From: Gordoniibacillus chartarius
GTDB lineage: Bacteria; Bacillota; Bacilli; Paenibacillales; NBRC-103111
Assembly (NCBI RefSeq): GCF_042432825.1
Contig: NZ_JBHLWN010000014.1
Coordinates: 90,176 to 154,175, forward strand
Direction of reading: 5' to 3'
Length of the DNA: 64,000 bases
The notes under the pieces were generated by a model that did not search any database, had not been told where the DNA came from, and was given only the letters and a program-made list of their open reading frames with translations. Made by a program: the position numbers and the translations under genes. Positions 8,952 through 16,781 of the stretch are shown one piece after another; within the stretch, counting starts at the first letter, position 1, and every line of letters begins with the position of its first letter.

Positions 8952-8990
8952 CGTACGTTCCCCCTCTCCCCAAAAAAAGACCACAACAAA

Positions 8991-9027
8991 AAAGCTCTTT
9001 TTCCCAGTCTAGCAGAAAAAGAGCTTT
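8991..9027 (-). terminator. Terminator after trxA
   Basis: Perfect arms AAAGCTCTTTTT and AAAAAGAGCTTT around a short loop, between the trxA stop and the uvrC start. The symmetrical A and T ends allow termination in either direction. Confidence 0.85.
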
Positions 9028-9051
9028 CGATCACGCGGCAATCGTTACCGC

Positions 9052-9366
9052 TTATTGGTGGCGGGATACGACGTTCTTTAGCGCGTCCTTGGACTGGAAG
9101 CCGACCACTTTGTCAACCGGCTGGCCGTCCTTGAACACGATCAGCGTCGGAATCGACATGACGCCGAAACGGCTGGCCGATTCCGGATTGTCGTCAACGT
9201 TGACCTTCGCGATCTTCAGGTTCGTAACTTCTTTATCGAGTTCTTCGAGAACCGGTGCGATCATTTTGCAAGGTCCGCACCAAGGCGCCCAGAAGTCAAC
9301 AAGTACAGTGCCGGTAGATTCTACTTCGTTCTTAAAGCTTTCGTCCGTAACGTTCACGATAGCCAT
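9052..9366 (-). CDS. trxA: Thioredoxin
   Basis: Classical cytoplasmic thioredoxin of 104 residues. The active site WCGPCK places the redox cysteines at 30 and 33, and the cis-proline lies in MSIPTLIVF. ATG 9366 follows AAGGAGGAATT at normal spacing. It reduces protein disulfides (ribonucleotide reductase, peroxiredoxins, Spx control) with thioredoxin reductase. It has a promoter of its own (9400-9427) and a strong terminator, so it appears monocistronic, although the MerR gene upstream is co-oriented. Confidence 0.97.
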   Translation of the reverse strand: MAIVNVTDESFKNEVESTGTVLVDFWAPWCGPCKMIAPVLEELDKEVTNLKIAKVNVDDNPESASRFGVMSIPTLIVFKDGQPVDKVVGFQSKDALKNVVSRHQ

Positions 9367-9399
9367 TGTAATTCCTCCTTATCGGTTGTCAACATGTAA

Positions 9400-9427
9400 A
9401 GTATACCACAGCACCTGCGGTTTTCAA
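9400..9427 (-). promoter_or_regulatory. Probable promoter of trxA
   Basis: Minus strand: -35 TTGAAA (9422-9427) and -10 TATACT (9400-9405), 16 bp apart. The -35 overlaps the end of the merR coding sequence. Confidence 0.65.
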
Positions 9428-9807
9428 CCGGACTCGCCCGATGTGAATTGCTGGGTAACCTGCTCGTGCTTGATGACGTCGATGCGTTCGATCAGGTTCG
9501 ACCGGATCTCGCTCAGCTGATGCAGCTGCCGGTCGATCTCGGCGAGCTTCTGCTCATACATCGGCAAAATTTCCTCGCAGAACGCCTCTTTCTTTTTCAT
9601 CACGCAGTTCAGAAACCCTTCAATTTCATCCGTCGAGAAGCCCAGCCGTAAGTAAAACTGGATCGTATTTACGCGTTCGATGGCGGTGGCGTTGAACACC
9701 CGGTAGCCGTTCTCTTCCCGGTCGGGAACGAGCAGCCCTTTCGCCTCGTAATAGCGCAGCGACCGTAAGCTGACTCCGGTCACCCGCGACAATTCGCCGA
9801 TTCTCAT
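9424..9807 (-). CDS. MerR-family transcriptional regulator
   Basis: Regulator of 127 residues: N-terminal winged helix MRIGELSRVTGVSLRSLRYYE (residues 1-20 region), a second helix pair up to about residue 75, then a long dimerisation coiled coil (EILPMYEQKLAEIDRQLHQLSEIR). There is one cysteine in the NCVMKKKE segment and one in FCEEI, but no clear metal-binding loop, so it resembles organic-signal MerR types (YfmP/HTH-type) rather than metal sensors. Start ATG 9807 is behind GGAGG (about 11 nt away); ATG 9825 is an alternative. Its own promoter has the stretched MerR architecture (9854-9885). Confidence 0.88.
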   Translation of the reverse strand: MRIGELSRVTGVSLRSLRYYEAKGLLVPDREENGYRVFNATAIERVNTIQFYLRLGFSTDEIEGFLNCVMKKKEAFCEEILPMYEQKLAEIDRQLHQLSEIRSNLIERIDVIKHEQVTQQFTSGESG

Positions 9808-9853
9808 TCGTTCGTTCGCCTCCATCGCCGCTATATTTTCGATCCGTAGCTGT

Positions 9854-9885
9854 ATTATAAACCCTGACACTAATGTCAAGGTCAA
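9854..9885 (-). promoter_or_regulatory. MerR-type promoter/operator with 20-bp spacer upstream of merR
   Basis: Minus strand: -35 TTGACC (9880-9885) and -10 TATAAT (9854-9859) are 20 bp apart. The spacer holds the dyad CCTTGAC-ATTAG-TGTCAGG. Over-long spacers with a central dyad are the hallmark of promoters that MerR proteins untwist, so autoregulation of the adjoining gene is very likely. Confidence 0.8.
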
Positions 9886-9985
9886 CACTTTTTTATTAAC
9901 TTATCAAAAATGAGTGAGTGTGTCCACCGCGCCATGCCCGTCTGACTCTGCATATATTGTTTGCACAATTGTCACTTTCCCACCC

Positions 9986-10015
9986 TTTACAAGTTTCGCG
10001 CAACTTGGGTATACT
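9986..10015 (+). promoter_or_regulatory. Promoter of the small membrane protein gene
   Basis: -35 TTTACA (9986-9991), 18 bp spacer, -10 TATACT (10010-10015). Confidence 0.65.
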
Positions 10016-10053
10016 AAAGCGTAGCTATGCAAGTACGTTAGGAGGTCCCACTC

Positions 10054-10203
10054 ATGAGCGAGCAACAATATCATCCCGAGCTGCACGTGTACGAAGAGGA
10101 ACGCAACGACCTGATCGATGTAGCGGTGGGTTTCGGCGGCTTCTTTGGCGTTCTGTTCCTGATCGCACTCGTGGCTACGATCGTGTCCCTTCTCATGAAG
10201 TAA
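10054..10203 (+). CDS. Small single-pass membrane protein (YqzM-like)
   Basis: A 49-residue protein: a charged N-terminal half (MSEQQYHPELHVYEEERND) followed by one membrane helix (VGFGGFFGVLFLIALVATIV) and a short basic tail. ATG 10054 follows AGGAGG (10040-10045); a promoter and a strong terminator bracket the gene, so it is a real transcription unit. Layout and size resemble the small YqzM family of Bacilli, but I cannot confirm that by alignment. Function unknown. Confidence 0.75.
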   Translation: MSEQQYHPELHVYEEERNDLIDVAVGFGGFFGVLFLIALVATIVSLLMK

Positions 10204-10219
10204 GCCACGCTTAACGGCC

Positions 10220-10256
10220 GAAAGCCTTTCCTTCCATCCTGGACGGAAAGGCTTTT
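10220..10256 (+). terminator. Terminator of the small membrane protein gene
   Basis: Arms AAAGCCTTTCC and GGAAAGGCTTT followed by TT, 18 nt after the stop. Confidence 0.88.
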
Positions 10257-10302
10257 TAGTTTCGATTGAGAGAGTATCCCGATCATGCTCCAGCCAACCA
10301 TG

Positions 10303-10335
10303 GCAAAAAAGCCCCCCGCAAGCTGCGAAGGGCAA
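10303..10335 (-). terminator. Terminator of dnaB-dnaI
   Basis: Minus strand hairpin GCCC..CGCAGCTTGCG..GGGC followed by six T, just downstream of dnaI. Confidence 0.75.
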
Positions 10336-10358
10336 AAGCTATGAAGGCCTCAGAGCAG

Positions 10359-11309
10359 CTACACACCGCGTTTATTGTACCCATTCACCGTCACGACCTC
10401 GACGAAAGGCCGTACCCGATCCATGAGCCGCAGCCCTTTATGCTCTTCTTCTCCGTCCTTGTTCGTAAAGCTGAAATGCTTCTCCAGCCCGTTCAAGTCG
10501 TAGTTCGACGTGAAGAACGTCGGCTTCCGGTTCATCCGGTAGTTAAGGATCGCCCCGATCACATGATCGCGCAGCCACGGGTTGAGGTTCTCCGCGCCGA
10601 TATCGTCGAAAACGAGCAGATCGGTTTCCTTTAGCAGCTCGATCGTCTCGCGCAGCTTCTGATTGTCGTTGAACATCCCTTTCAGATCCTCGGCAAAATC
10701 CGGCATATACACGATCGCACCCGTCATCCCCACCTTGGCCAGCTGGTACAGCATGTAGCACATGAGGAACGTCTTACCGGTACCGAACGAGCCGGTCAAG
10801 TACAGCCCCTTCGGCTGCAGTCCCTGCTCCGTAGTCCGGTCTATATAACGTGTAATCAAACCGACTGCTTCCGCCCGTTCCAGATCCTTCTTCATCAAAT
10901 CGGAAAACGAATGATCTTCAAACAGTGCCTTCTCATCGATATGAAATGTCCGAATGCGTCCTCGAATGGCCTGCTCCAGCTCATAGGCGACGAACTTCTT
11001 GCACGCTACCCGCTCCTCATGAACATAAGGCCGGTCGCCGATCATCTCCGCCGACAGCATCGTGTAGTGTCCGGTCAAATCGTTCGGGCACCGCTCCAAT
11101 CCGGGACAGCTTGAGCACACTTTGTGCTCCTTGACGTACTGGTACAAGCTGTTCATATTGATCTTGATCGTATGGTCATCGACAAACGGATATTTGGCGC
11201 GAAATTTCTTGACGAGCGGGTCGGCCAGCATGAGCTGCACCCGCTCCTCCGCCTGCCGCAGCATGGACTGGTTCGGCATCTGCTTTAATATATGAGATAA
11301 CGATTCCAT
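10359..11309 (-). CDS. dnaI: Primosomal protein DnaI, replicative helicase loader
   Basis: AAA+ ATPase that loads the hexameric DnaC helicase onto DNA at oriC and at restart sites. 316 residues: an N-terminal helicase-binding domain with a zinc cluster (CSSCPGLERCP, about residue 68-78), then an AAA+ core with Walker A GSFGTGKT, Walker B LLVFDDIGAE and an arginine-finger region near the C-terminus. ATG 11309. It begins 11 nt after the dnaB stop, so the two are co-transcribed, as in B. subtilis dnaB-dnaI. Confidence 0.95.
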   Translation of the reverse strand: MESLSHILKQMPNQSMLRQAEERVQLMLADPLVKKFRAKYPFVDDHTIKINMNSLYQYVKEHKVCSSCPGLERCPNDLTGHYTMLSAEMIGDRPYVHEERVACKKFVAYELEQAIRGRIRTFHIDEKALFEDHSFSDLMKKDLERAEAVGLITRYIDRTTEQGLQPKGLYLTGSFGTGKTFLMCYMLYQLAKVGMTGAIVYMPDFAEDLKGMFNDNQKLRETIELLKETDLLVFDDIGAENLNPWLRDHVIGAILNYRMNRKPTFFTSNYDLNGLEKHFSFTNKDGEEEHKGLRLMDRVRPFVEVVTVNGYNKRGV

Positions 11310-11320
11310 ATCCGGCCCCC

Positions 11321-12880
11321 CTATGAATTGCGGTTGGTTTTGTTATTGAACTTCTTATCCAGCTTCTCCGCCTCGCGCAGAAGCTCCTCCAGCCGCTCAG
11401 GAGATACGGCCGTGCCCTGTCCGTTCTTCACGACCGGGATTTGCGGCTTCGCCTTGCCGGCCGCTCCTGCGCCGCCTGCGCTTCGGCCGCGTCCGCGCCC
11501 TCCGGCCGAAGCCGCCTTGTCCTTCTCCTCCAGCTTCTGCTTGAGCGTCAGACGTTCGCGAACGTAGTCCACAGCCTGCTCGTAGGTTTCGATCTTCTTA
11601 TGCATCATGTCAGACGCCACGTTCTCCACCGACAAATACGTGAACGAACGCCGTGTATCGATATTAAACAAATGAATAAGTACATTGATAACTTTATCGG
11701 GAAACTTGTAATTTAAATTAATTTTCTCGAAAATATCCAGCAAATTGTCCGGCACGTTCCCTCGCGGGAAAAACAGCTTCAGCACATTCGTATACGACTC
11801 GTTGCGGAGCATATAATTGTACTGGTTCCGGTCGCAATAGCCCTGCAGTTTGGCCGGGACGTCCAGCGAATACTGCCACTCGACGGAGCGCTCGCCCGCA
11901 CCGCCGTCCGCACCGTCCGCCGAAGCATCGGCCTCCGTCTCCTCCGACGCCGACCGTTCCAGACGTGTCAATGCCCGCTCCCGGTACTCGTCTTGCTTCA
12001 GCCGCTGCCTGTACACGAGATTGGCCTTATGCTGCAGCGTATCGACATTCAAGCTTCCGTCCTCGTGGAATACGCCCACCTCGTCGAGAAGCCGCCGCAC
12101 ATCGATTTCATCGAGATGATATTTCTTCGCGACGAAATTAATCTCGGCCAGCATCTCCGGCACGTGCTTCAGCTGCTCCACGAACGGGCGGTTCTCCGAG
12201 AAGCGCGGAAAATTGTTAATGATATCGGTATAATCGAGCACCTTCGCGGCAAGCATCGGCTTCACTTCCGCCTGCCGGGCGACCGCCGTCTGCTGCAGGC
12301 CCTCCTCCAGCTCGAAGTCGATCGCCCCGGCGTACAGCTGATACAGCTCCATGAAGGAGACGGATAATTGTTCCTCATTCGCCCCGGCAAGCTCAGCGGG
12401 CTCGTCCGCCAGCAGCTCCTCGCGCAGCGACAGTACGAGGTGACGGCCGATTTTGTCGCGCAGCAGCATTGTCAGGTGCTGATTTCGAAAAAATTCGACA
12501 GGCCCCAGCGGCGCAAACAAGCGGTATTCATATACGTACTCCTCGGAGGCCGCTATGTATTTGCGGTACGTATGCAGCAGTCCTACCGCCTCCAAACGCG
12601 ACGTCTGCTCGAGCCACTCGGTTCTTCCGGCCTCGCCTTCGGCCCCTGTCAGCAGAAACAACCTGCGGTGCTGCTCCAGCGGCGAGAAGCCGATCCGATC
12701 CGCCGGCAGCTGCTTGCTCAGCGTCAAATACAAGCCGATCGCGCCCGCGCCGATCATCGGCTGATAGGCGTTCGTCAGCATTTTATGATCCAGGGAACTC
12801 AGCGAGAAGCCCCGGTACACCAAATAGCGGTGACGCTCCGTAAAATGATGTAAGTTTGTCACCTGCACGTGCTCATCCAT
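11321..12880 (-). CDS. dnaB: Replication initiation and membrane attachment protein DnaB
   Basis: Bacilli-specific primosome protein (not the helicase) that works with DnaD and DnaI to load the helicase. 519 residues from ATG 12880: an N-terminal winged-helix part and a DnaB_2-type C-terminal module (INLNYKFPDKVINVLIHLFN; YEQAVDYVRERL) followed by a Gly/Ala/Arg-rich linker and a basic tail. A GTG at 12919 extends the frame by 13 codons, but it overlaps a TAAAAT sequence that looks like a -10 element, so the later ATG is preferred. There is no nrdR directly upstream; yuiB lies there on the same strand behind a terminator. Confidence 0.93.
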   Translation of the reverse strand: MDEHVQVTNLHHFTERHRYLVYRGFSLSSLDHKMLTNAYQPMIGAGAIGLYLTLSKQLPADRIGFSPLEQHRRLFLLTGAEGEAGRTEWLEQTSRLEAVGLLHTYRKYIAASEEYVYEYRLFAPLGPVEFFRNQHLTMLLRDKIGRHLVLSLREELLADEPAELAGANEEQLSVSFMELYQLYAGAIDFELEEGLQQTAVARQAEVKPMLAAKVLDYTDIINNFPRFSENRPFVEQLKHVPEMLAEINFVAKKYHLDEIDVRRLLDEVGVFHEDGSLNVDTLQHKANLVYRQRLKQDEYRERALTRLERSASEETEADASADGADGGAGERSVEWQYSLDVPAKLQGYCDRNQYNYMLRNESYTNVLKLFFPRGNVPDNLLDIFEKINLNYKFPDKVINVLIHLFNIDTRRSFTYLSVENVASDMMHKKIETYEQAVDYVRERLTLKQKLEEKDKAASAGGRGRGRSAGGAGAAGKAKPQIPVVKNGQGTAVSPERLEELLREAEKLDKKFNNKTNRNS

Positions 12881-12965
12881 CCCCATCCGTCCGAAAGTAT
12901 CGGTATCCCATTTTACCACATAAACCGACAGCGCGGGACACCCATCTTTCTCCTCTGCGACAATG

Positions 12966-12999
12966 AAAACGCCCCTCGAATCGGCCGATCCGGGGGCGA
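12966..12999 (-). terminator. Terminator between yuiB and dnaB
   Basis: Minus strand arms CGCCCC and GGGGCG enclosing a second GATCGGCCGAT palindrome, followed by TTTTC. Confidence 0.75.
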
Positions 13000-13021
13000 A
13001 GAAGGAAGGACGGATGTCTTT

Positions 13022-13306
13022 TTAAAACATCTTGAAGCCCTTTTGCCGCAGCGTCTTGATCGCCGAACCGCTCAAGATCGCCCCGATCAGGCCTCCGATG
13101 GCCGGAATGTAATCGGCGTACGTGTAATCCGCCAGGTTGCTCCACAGGGAGCCCGTGCCCCACGCCCAGTATACGAGCAGCCCGATGACCAGCACGATAT
13201 AGCCGTAAATCGGAAACCACGTCGTCTTCATCAACATATTGAGAATAAATCCGATGCCGAAAAACAGCACGAACATGAGAACCGTAACAATGATTAATTG
13301 GAGCAT
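13022..13306 (-). CDS. yuiB: YuiB family small membrane protein
   Basis: A 94-residue protein with two or three membrane helices: residues ~3-25 (LFFGIGFILNMLM), ~30-50 and ~65-82, ending in TLRQKGFKMF. The start (FFGIGFILN) and end (RKxGFxMF) match what I recall of B. subtilis YuiB, whose gene also lies near yumB and yutM. Function unknown; the conserved proximity to NADH dehydrogenase genes hints at a respiratory or redox role, which is only inference. Confidence 0.82.
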   Translation of the reverse strand: MLQLIIVTVLMFVLFFGIGFILNMLMKTTWFPIYGYIVLVIGLLVYWAWGTGSLWSNLADYTYADYIPAIGGLIGAILSGSAIKTLRQKGFKMF

Positions 13307-13498
13307 CCCGAATCATCGTTCCTTTCGTCGTTAAAAAGCTGTGCCTATCCACCCTTCATTGTAACGAACACACGGGCTGAGGTAAAGTGGACGGATTTTG
13401 AACAATCGGCCCCGCCCTTCACACCATTGTCATTTGCTCCTCTTCTTTCCTTGGGGTAAAATGGGACAAGATCAAGCACGCAAAGAGGAGTGTTCCCG

Positions 13499-14245
13499 AT
13501 GAGTGAAGCGGCTCAAACGCTAGAGGGCTGGTATGCCCTGCATGATTTTCGATTGATCGATTGGACGCTGTGGAAAGCGGCGGATGACGCCACACGGCGC
13601 GAGGCTCGCGAAGAGCTCGCTTCGTTCCTGGCCGAGTATCAGCAGGTCGAAGATAATAAGAAAGGCAGCACGGCCACGTATTCGATCGTCGGCCAGAAAG
13701 CGGACTTCGTATTCATGCATCTGCGCGAATCGCTGGAGGAGCTGAACGCGCTGGAGAACGCCTTCAACAAGTCGATATTCGCCTCGTTCACGGTACCGGT
13801 GTATTCGTACGTCTCGATTGTCGAGCTTAGCTCCTATATGAGTAAGCCCGGCGAAGATCCGATGCAGAATCCGGAAATTGTAGCGCGCCTGTATCCGACG
13901 CTGCCGAAGGCGAAGCATATCTGCTTCTACCCGATGAACAAGCGCCGCGAAGGCAATGACAACTGGTACATGCTCGATATGGAGTCCCGGAAGGGCATGA
14001 TGCGCTCGCACGGCATGATCGGCCGAAGCTACGCCGGTAAAGTCAAGCAGATCATCACCGGCTCCGTCGGTCTCGACGATTGGGAATGGGGCGTTACGCT
14101 GTTCGCGGACGATGCGCTTCAGTTCAAGAAGCTCGTGTACGAAATGCGCTTTGACGAAGTCAGCGCCCGCTATGGCGAGTTCGGCGACTTCTACGTCGGC
14201 AATCGTCTCGATCAAGCTCTCTTCAACGATTTGCTGCGCATCTAA
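13499..14245 (+). CDS. hemQ: Coproheme decarboxylase HemQ (chlorite dismutase superfamily)
   Basis: Last enzyme of the coproporphyrin-dependent heme pathway of Gram-positive bacteria; it oxidatively decarboxylates coproheme to heme b. 248 residues, the family length. Visible markers are the FYPMNKRREGNDNWYML segment carrying the catalytic tyrosine region and RSHGMIGRSYAGK with the proximal heme histidine. The start is ATG 13499 behind GAGGAG (13485-13490), not the in-frame GTG at 13490. It is monocistronic with a terminator. Its product feeds CtaA (24.3 kb) and the b-type SdhC. Confidence 0.93.
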   Translation: MSEAAQTLEGWYALHDFRLIDWTLWKAADDATRREAREELASFLAEYQQVEDNKKGSTATYSIVGQKADFVFMHLRESLEELNALENAFNKSIFASFTVPVYSYVSIVELSSYMSKPGEDPMQNPEIVARLYPTLPKAKHICFYPMNKRREGNDNWYMLDMESRKGMMRSHGMIGRSYAGKVKQIITGSVGLDDWEWGVTLFADDALQFKKLVYEMRFDEVSARYGEFGDFYVGNRLDQALFNDLLRI

Positions 14246-14257
14246 TACATGGCCGTG

Positions 14258-14299
14258 GCCGAGGGTAATCCCGTTAGACGGGGCTGCACTCGGCTTTTC
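14258..14299 (+). terminator. Terminator of hemQ
   Basis: Outer arms GCCGAG and CTCGGC, inner CCCG/CGGG, followed by TTTTCT. Confidence 0.75.
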
Positions 14300-14324
14300 T
14301 CATCGCTACGGGAGGACTACATGC

Positions 14325-14362
14325 AAAAAAAAACCAAGACCGGAGCGCTCCCCGGCCTTGGC
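14325..14362 (-). terminator. Terminator of the yumB operon
   Basis: Minus strand arms CCAAGGCCGG and CCGGTCTTGG followed by nine T. Confidence 0.88.
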
Positions 14363-14386
14363 TCATGCCATATGATGACAAACCCT

Positions 14387-14665
14387 TCAATCTTCCTCGT
14401 CTTCATCCTCCAGCGCCTTTAGCTGAGCTTCCATTTCCGCCTTGCGCCGCAAATATTGTTCCGTATCGCGGTCGCGTTGGCGGCTTTTTTCTTTAAGGCG
14501 CTCAATCGCCGGCAGGATCAACAAATCGATCTCTTTCTGGACAATGGCGACCAGATCGTACCGCTTCTGCTCCTCCAGATAATGCCCAACCTCGAACAGC
14601 GCATTATAGCGATCCAGTTCTTCTCTCGTCAGCAACCCGCGCACTTGTACGCTGCAATGTCTCAT
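14387..14665 (-). CDS. Small coiled-coil protein of unknown function downstream of yumB
   Basis: 92 residues, almost entirely charged helix: RGLLTREELDRYNALFEVGHYLEEQKRYDL, a middle LLILPAIERLKEKSRQ heptad-like run, and an acidic end (KALEDEDEED). No known domain recognised. ATG 14665 has GGAGGCGGGCGGA upstream. It follows yumB by 24 nt and shares its terminator, so it belongs to that operon. Possibly a structural or adaptor peptide; nothing more can be said from sequence. Confidence 0.75.
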   Translation of the reverse strand: MRHCSVQVRGLLTREELDRYNALFEVGHYLEEQKRYDLVAIVQKEIDLLILPAIERLKEKSRQRDRDTEQYLRRKAEMEAQLKALEDEDEED

Positions 14666-14689
14666 TCCGCCCGCCTCCAGTCCCGTCGA

Positions 14690-15880
14690 CTAGAAGCGGC
14701 CCTTGCGCAGAACAAGAGGGATGCCGCCGATGATGTACAAATAACGAATGTCAACGAGCTTCTTCAGCACCGATGCGATCCAGCCCCGGAATTTGCGATT
14801 GCCGACAACGCCGATCGCTTCGCCGCGTCCGAGCGAGGCGACGACACCGCGGTTCACGAACGTGAACTCCTTGAGCGGGTTGCCGCGAATTGCAGCAACC
14901 AGATTGTGGGCGCAGCATTCGCCTTGCTGGGTAGCAATTTGCGCGGTCGGCGGGTAAGGCTTGCCCTCCGGATTCATCACGATCGAGCAGTCGCCGACGA
15001 TAAAGATGTTCTCGAATTGCGGAGAACGAAGATGTGCATCGACCTTCACGCGGCCGCGCATCGTCTCGAAGCCGGCATCGTCCAGCATATGGTTGCCGCG
15101 GATTCCGCCGGTCCATACGACGGTTGCCGCCTTAATGAATTCGTCACCTGCAATAAGCACGCCCTCCGGCGTACATTCTTTAATTGCCGTGCCGATTTTG
15201 AAAATAACTCCCTTGTCCGCCAGCACCTTCATGCCGTATTCGACCAGCTCGGGATCGAAGCCGGGAAGAGCTGTCGGCGCCGCCTCGATATTATATATTT
15301 TTACAAGGGACGGATCGACGTCGAATTCTTTGCACAGCTCCGGTACGCGATCTGCCAGCTCGCCGACAAACTCGATGCCGGTAAAGCCGGCTCCGCCGAC
15401 CACGAACGTCAAATAATCTTTGCGGTCGGGTTCACGCTTGAATTTTGCAAACTGATATTCAATGTGCTCGCGGATGAAGCGTACGCTGTTGATCGAACGA
15501 ATGTTCATCGCATGCTCTTTAAGCCCCGGAATGCCGAACGTTTCCGGCTCTCCGCCGAGGCCGACAACCAAATAATCATAAGAAAGCGTACCGTCCTCGA
15601 GAATGACTTTCTTCTCATGCGGCCGAATTTGCACCGCCGTTGATTTCACGAAATCGACCTTAAATTCATCAATCAGCTTAAGGATGTTGACGCGGGCCTT
15701 CTCCGGGTCGCCGGTGCCTGCGGCAGGCATATGGAGATCAGTAGTAATATAATGATAATCGTGCTTGTTCACCAGCGTGACATCGGCCTCGTTATAATTG
15801 AGCACCTTCTGCAGACGGATCGCCGTAACAATTCCGCCGTAGCCAGCACCAAGTATGACGATTCTCGGAATTCGACTCAT
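14690..15880 (-). CDS. yumB: Type II NADH dehydrogenase (YumB-like NDH-2)
   Basis: Peripheral membrane flavoprotein that oxidises NADH and reduces menaquinone without proton pumping. 396 residues with FAD-binding ILGAGYGGI at the N-terminus, NADH-binding VVGGAGFTGIEFVGEL about residue 155, and the second FAD motif IVGDCS about residue 295. The C-terminal amphipathic region is expected to dock on the membrane. ATG 15880. Neighbouring yuiB, yutJ and Fe-S genes reproduce the B. subtilis yui/yut locus. A Rex-like site overlaps the likely promoter (15926-15943), which would fit NADH-dependent control. Confidence 0.92.
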   Translation of the reverse strand: MSRIPRIVILGAGYGGIVTAIRLQKVLNYNEADVTLVNKHDYHYITTDLHMPAAGTGDPEKARVNILKLIDEFKVDFVKSTAVQIRPHEKKVILEDGTLSYDYLVVGLGGEPETFGIPGLKEHAMNIRSINSVRFIREHIEYQFAKFKREPDRKDYLTFVVGGAGFTGIEFVGELADRVPELCKEFDVDPSLVKIYNIEAAPTALPGFDPELVEYGMKVLADKGVIFKIGTAIKECTPEGVLIAGDEFIKAATVVWTGGIRGNHMLDDAGFETMRGRVKVDAHLRSPQFENIFIVGDCSIVMNPEGKPYPPTAQIATQQGECCAHNLVAAIRGNPLKEFTFVNRGVVASLGRGEAIGVVGNRKFRGWIASVLKKLVDIRYLYIIGGIPLVLRKGRF

Positions 15881-15925
15881 CTTCTCTCACATCCGTATCC
15901 TTATTCTTTTTGGTCTCTCTATATT

Positions 15926-15943
15926 ATGTGAAAATTGCCACAA
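15926..15943. promoter_or_regulatory. Candidate Rex (NADH/NAD+) operator upstream of yumB
   Basis: ATGTGAA-AATT-GCCACAA matches the Firmicute Rex pattern TTGTGAA-N4-TTCACAA at 11 of 14 positions and sits 46-63 nt before the yumB start, where a repressor would overlap the promoter. In B. subtilis Rex represses ndh. Sequence match only. Confidence 0.4.
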
Positions 15944-15950
15944 ACGGTTC

Positions 15951-15977
15951 CAAGCTACAGTTATTGCCTGTAGCTTG
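15951..15977. repeat. Perfect 10-bp inverted repeat upstream of yumB
   Basis: CAAGCTACAG and CTGTAGCTTG flank a 7-nt loop. Neither strand has a T run after it, so it is not a standard terminator; it may be an operator. Confidence 0.7.
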
Positions 15978-16225
15978 CCCAAGTCCGAATTTGCCCATTC
16001 GAAACGTCACCGAGCGGAAAAATTCCAACATAATTAACCAATTCTCATGCAATAATATAATGATCGGTATTAAAGTGCAAGCATGTTTTTGCCGAAAAAT
16101 ATTGGATTGTTTCACAAGCGTCCCCAGTGTTGTCAGCCGTAACACGTTGCCGGGAATCGGAAGCATTCAAAAATAAAGTCGGTATGAATGGGCATACTAT
16201 CCGTTAGGAAACGGAGGGATGCCCT

Positions 16226-16471
16226 TTGTCATACTGTGCCATATGCAACGGCATCGAGCAAGCGGATACCCGCTGCCCGAAATGCGGAACAAGCTTGTCC
16301 GACCATGGCCGTTTTAACGATTTTCTCGGTCCTTATTCGCCTTACCGTCCGATTGACGATATCAGCATGACGAACGGCTATCTGGACTTGGCGAGACATC
16401 AATGCATGCATGTTCTTTCATGTCCAAGCTGTTCCAAATCGTACACGATCGGCTTTGCCGAAATCGATTGA
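16226..16471 (+). CDS. Small zinc-ribbon protein
   Basis: 81 residues starting at TTG 16226, 7 nt after GGAGGG (16213-16218). It carries a treble-clef type pair C4-x2-C7 and C17-x2-C20 and a C-terminal cluster HQCMHVLSCPSC, so it should bind one or two zinc ions. The middle is rich in Asp, Tyr and Pro. No specific family recognised. It faces sda, which is convergent. Confidence 0.75.
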   Translation: MSYCAICNGIEQADTRCPKCGTSLSDHGRFNDFLGPYSPYRPIDDISMTNGYLDLARHQCMHVLSCPSCSKSYTIGFAEID

Positions 16472-16479
16472 CAGCTTGC

Positions 16480-16515
16480 AAAAAAAGCCCGAACCGGCAC
16501 GCAGCCTGTCGAGCT
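16480..16515 (-). terminator. Terminator of sda
   Basis: Minus strand GC-rich imperfect hairpin (GCCGG...; GGGC) followed by seven T, downstream of the sda stop. Confidence 0.55.
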
Positions 16516-16549
16516 TTCGAAATCCATGTCAGTCAACTATGTATATGAA

Positions 16550-16711
16550 TCAGTTAGCCGCCGCTTTCGGCATACGATCATATCCGGTGTCCAAGTGCAG
16601 ACGCCGGCGTCTGATCTCGGCCAGCAGCAAACGAATGAATTCTTCGTCCAGCTTCAAATCAATTGCTTTAAAATAGGAGTCAATCAGCGTTTCGTTGCTC
16701 ATGAGCCTCAA
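16550..16711 (-). CDS. sda: Sda, sporulation checkpoint inhibitor of histidine kinase KinA
   Basis: 53-residue helical hairpin protein. The core ETLIDSYFKAIDLKLDEEF followed by IRLLLAEIRRRRL aligns without gaps to B. subtilis Sda (LLIESYFKAT...DFIELIENEIKRR). Sda binds the DHp domain of KinA/KinB-type kinases and stops the Spo0A phosphorelay while replication is starting or blocked. Start TTG 16711 is preferred: AGGTGA (16718-16723) is well placed and the resulting MRLMSNETL matches the family N-terminus; ATG 16702 is the alternative. A promoter (16745-16773) and a cluster of perfect DnaA boxes lie upstream, as expected for DnaA-controlled sda. Confidence 0.9.
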   Translation of the reverse strand: MRLMSNETLIDSYFKAIDLKLDEEFIRLLLAEIRRRRLHLDTGYDRMPKAAAN

Positions 16712-16744
16712 GGACCATCACCTGTTCCTCTTAAGAATGTCCTT

Positions 16745-16773
16745 ATATTACCATGAGGCCAGTAATAGAACAA
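16745..16773 (-). promoter_or_regulatory. Promoter of sda
   Basis: Minus strand -35 TTGTTC (16768-16773), 17 bp, -10 TAATAT (16745-16750). A perfect DnaA box begins 9 bp upstream of the -35. Confidence 0.7.
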
Positions 16774-16781
16774 CCGTTCCG

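Larger units (their letters stand above)
15881..16225. other. Intergenic region between yumB and the zinc-ribbon gene
   Basis: 345 bases without a convincing gene. It holds the yumB promoter region, a Rex-like site (15926-15943) and a perfect 10-bp hairpin (15951-15977). Short open frames on both strands here lack ribosome-binding sites and family features. Confidence 0.6.

Noticed and set aside
8952..8984. Extended N-terminus of UvrC
   Set aside because: The extra 11 residues are not seen in the family, and the purine-rich RBS lies inside them, in front of TTG 8951.
15951..15977. Intrinsic terminator
   Set aside because: The hairpin has no T run on either side.
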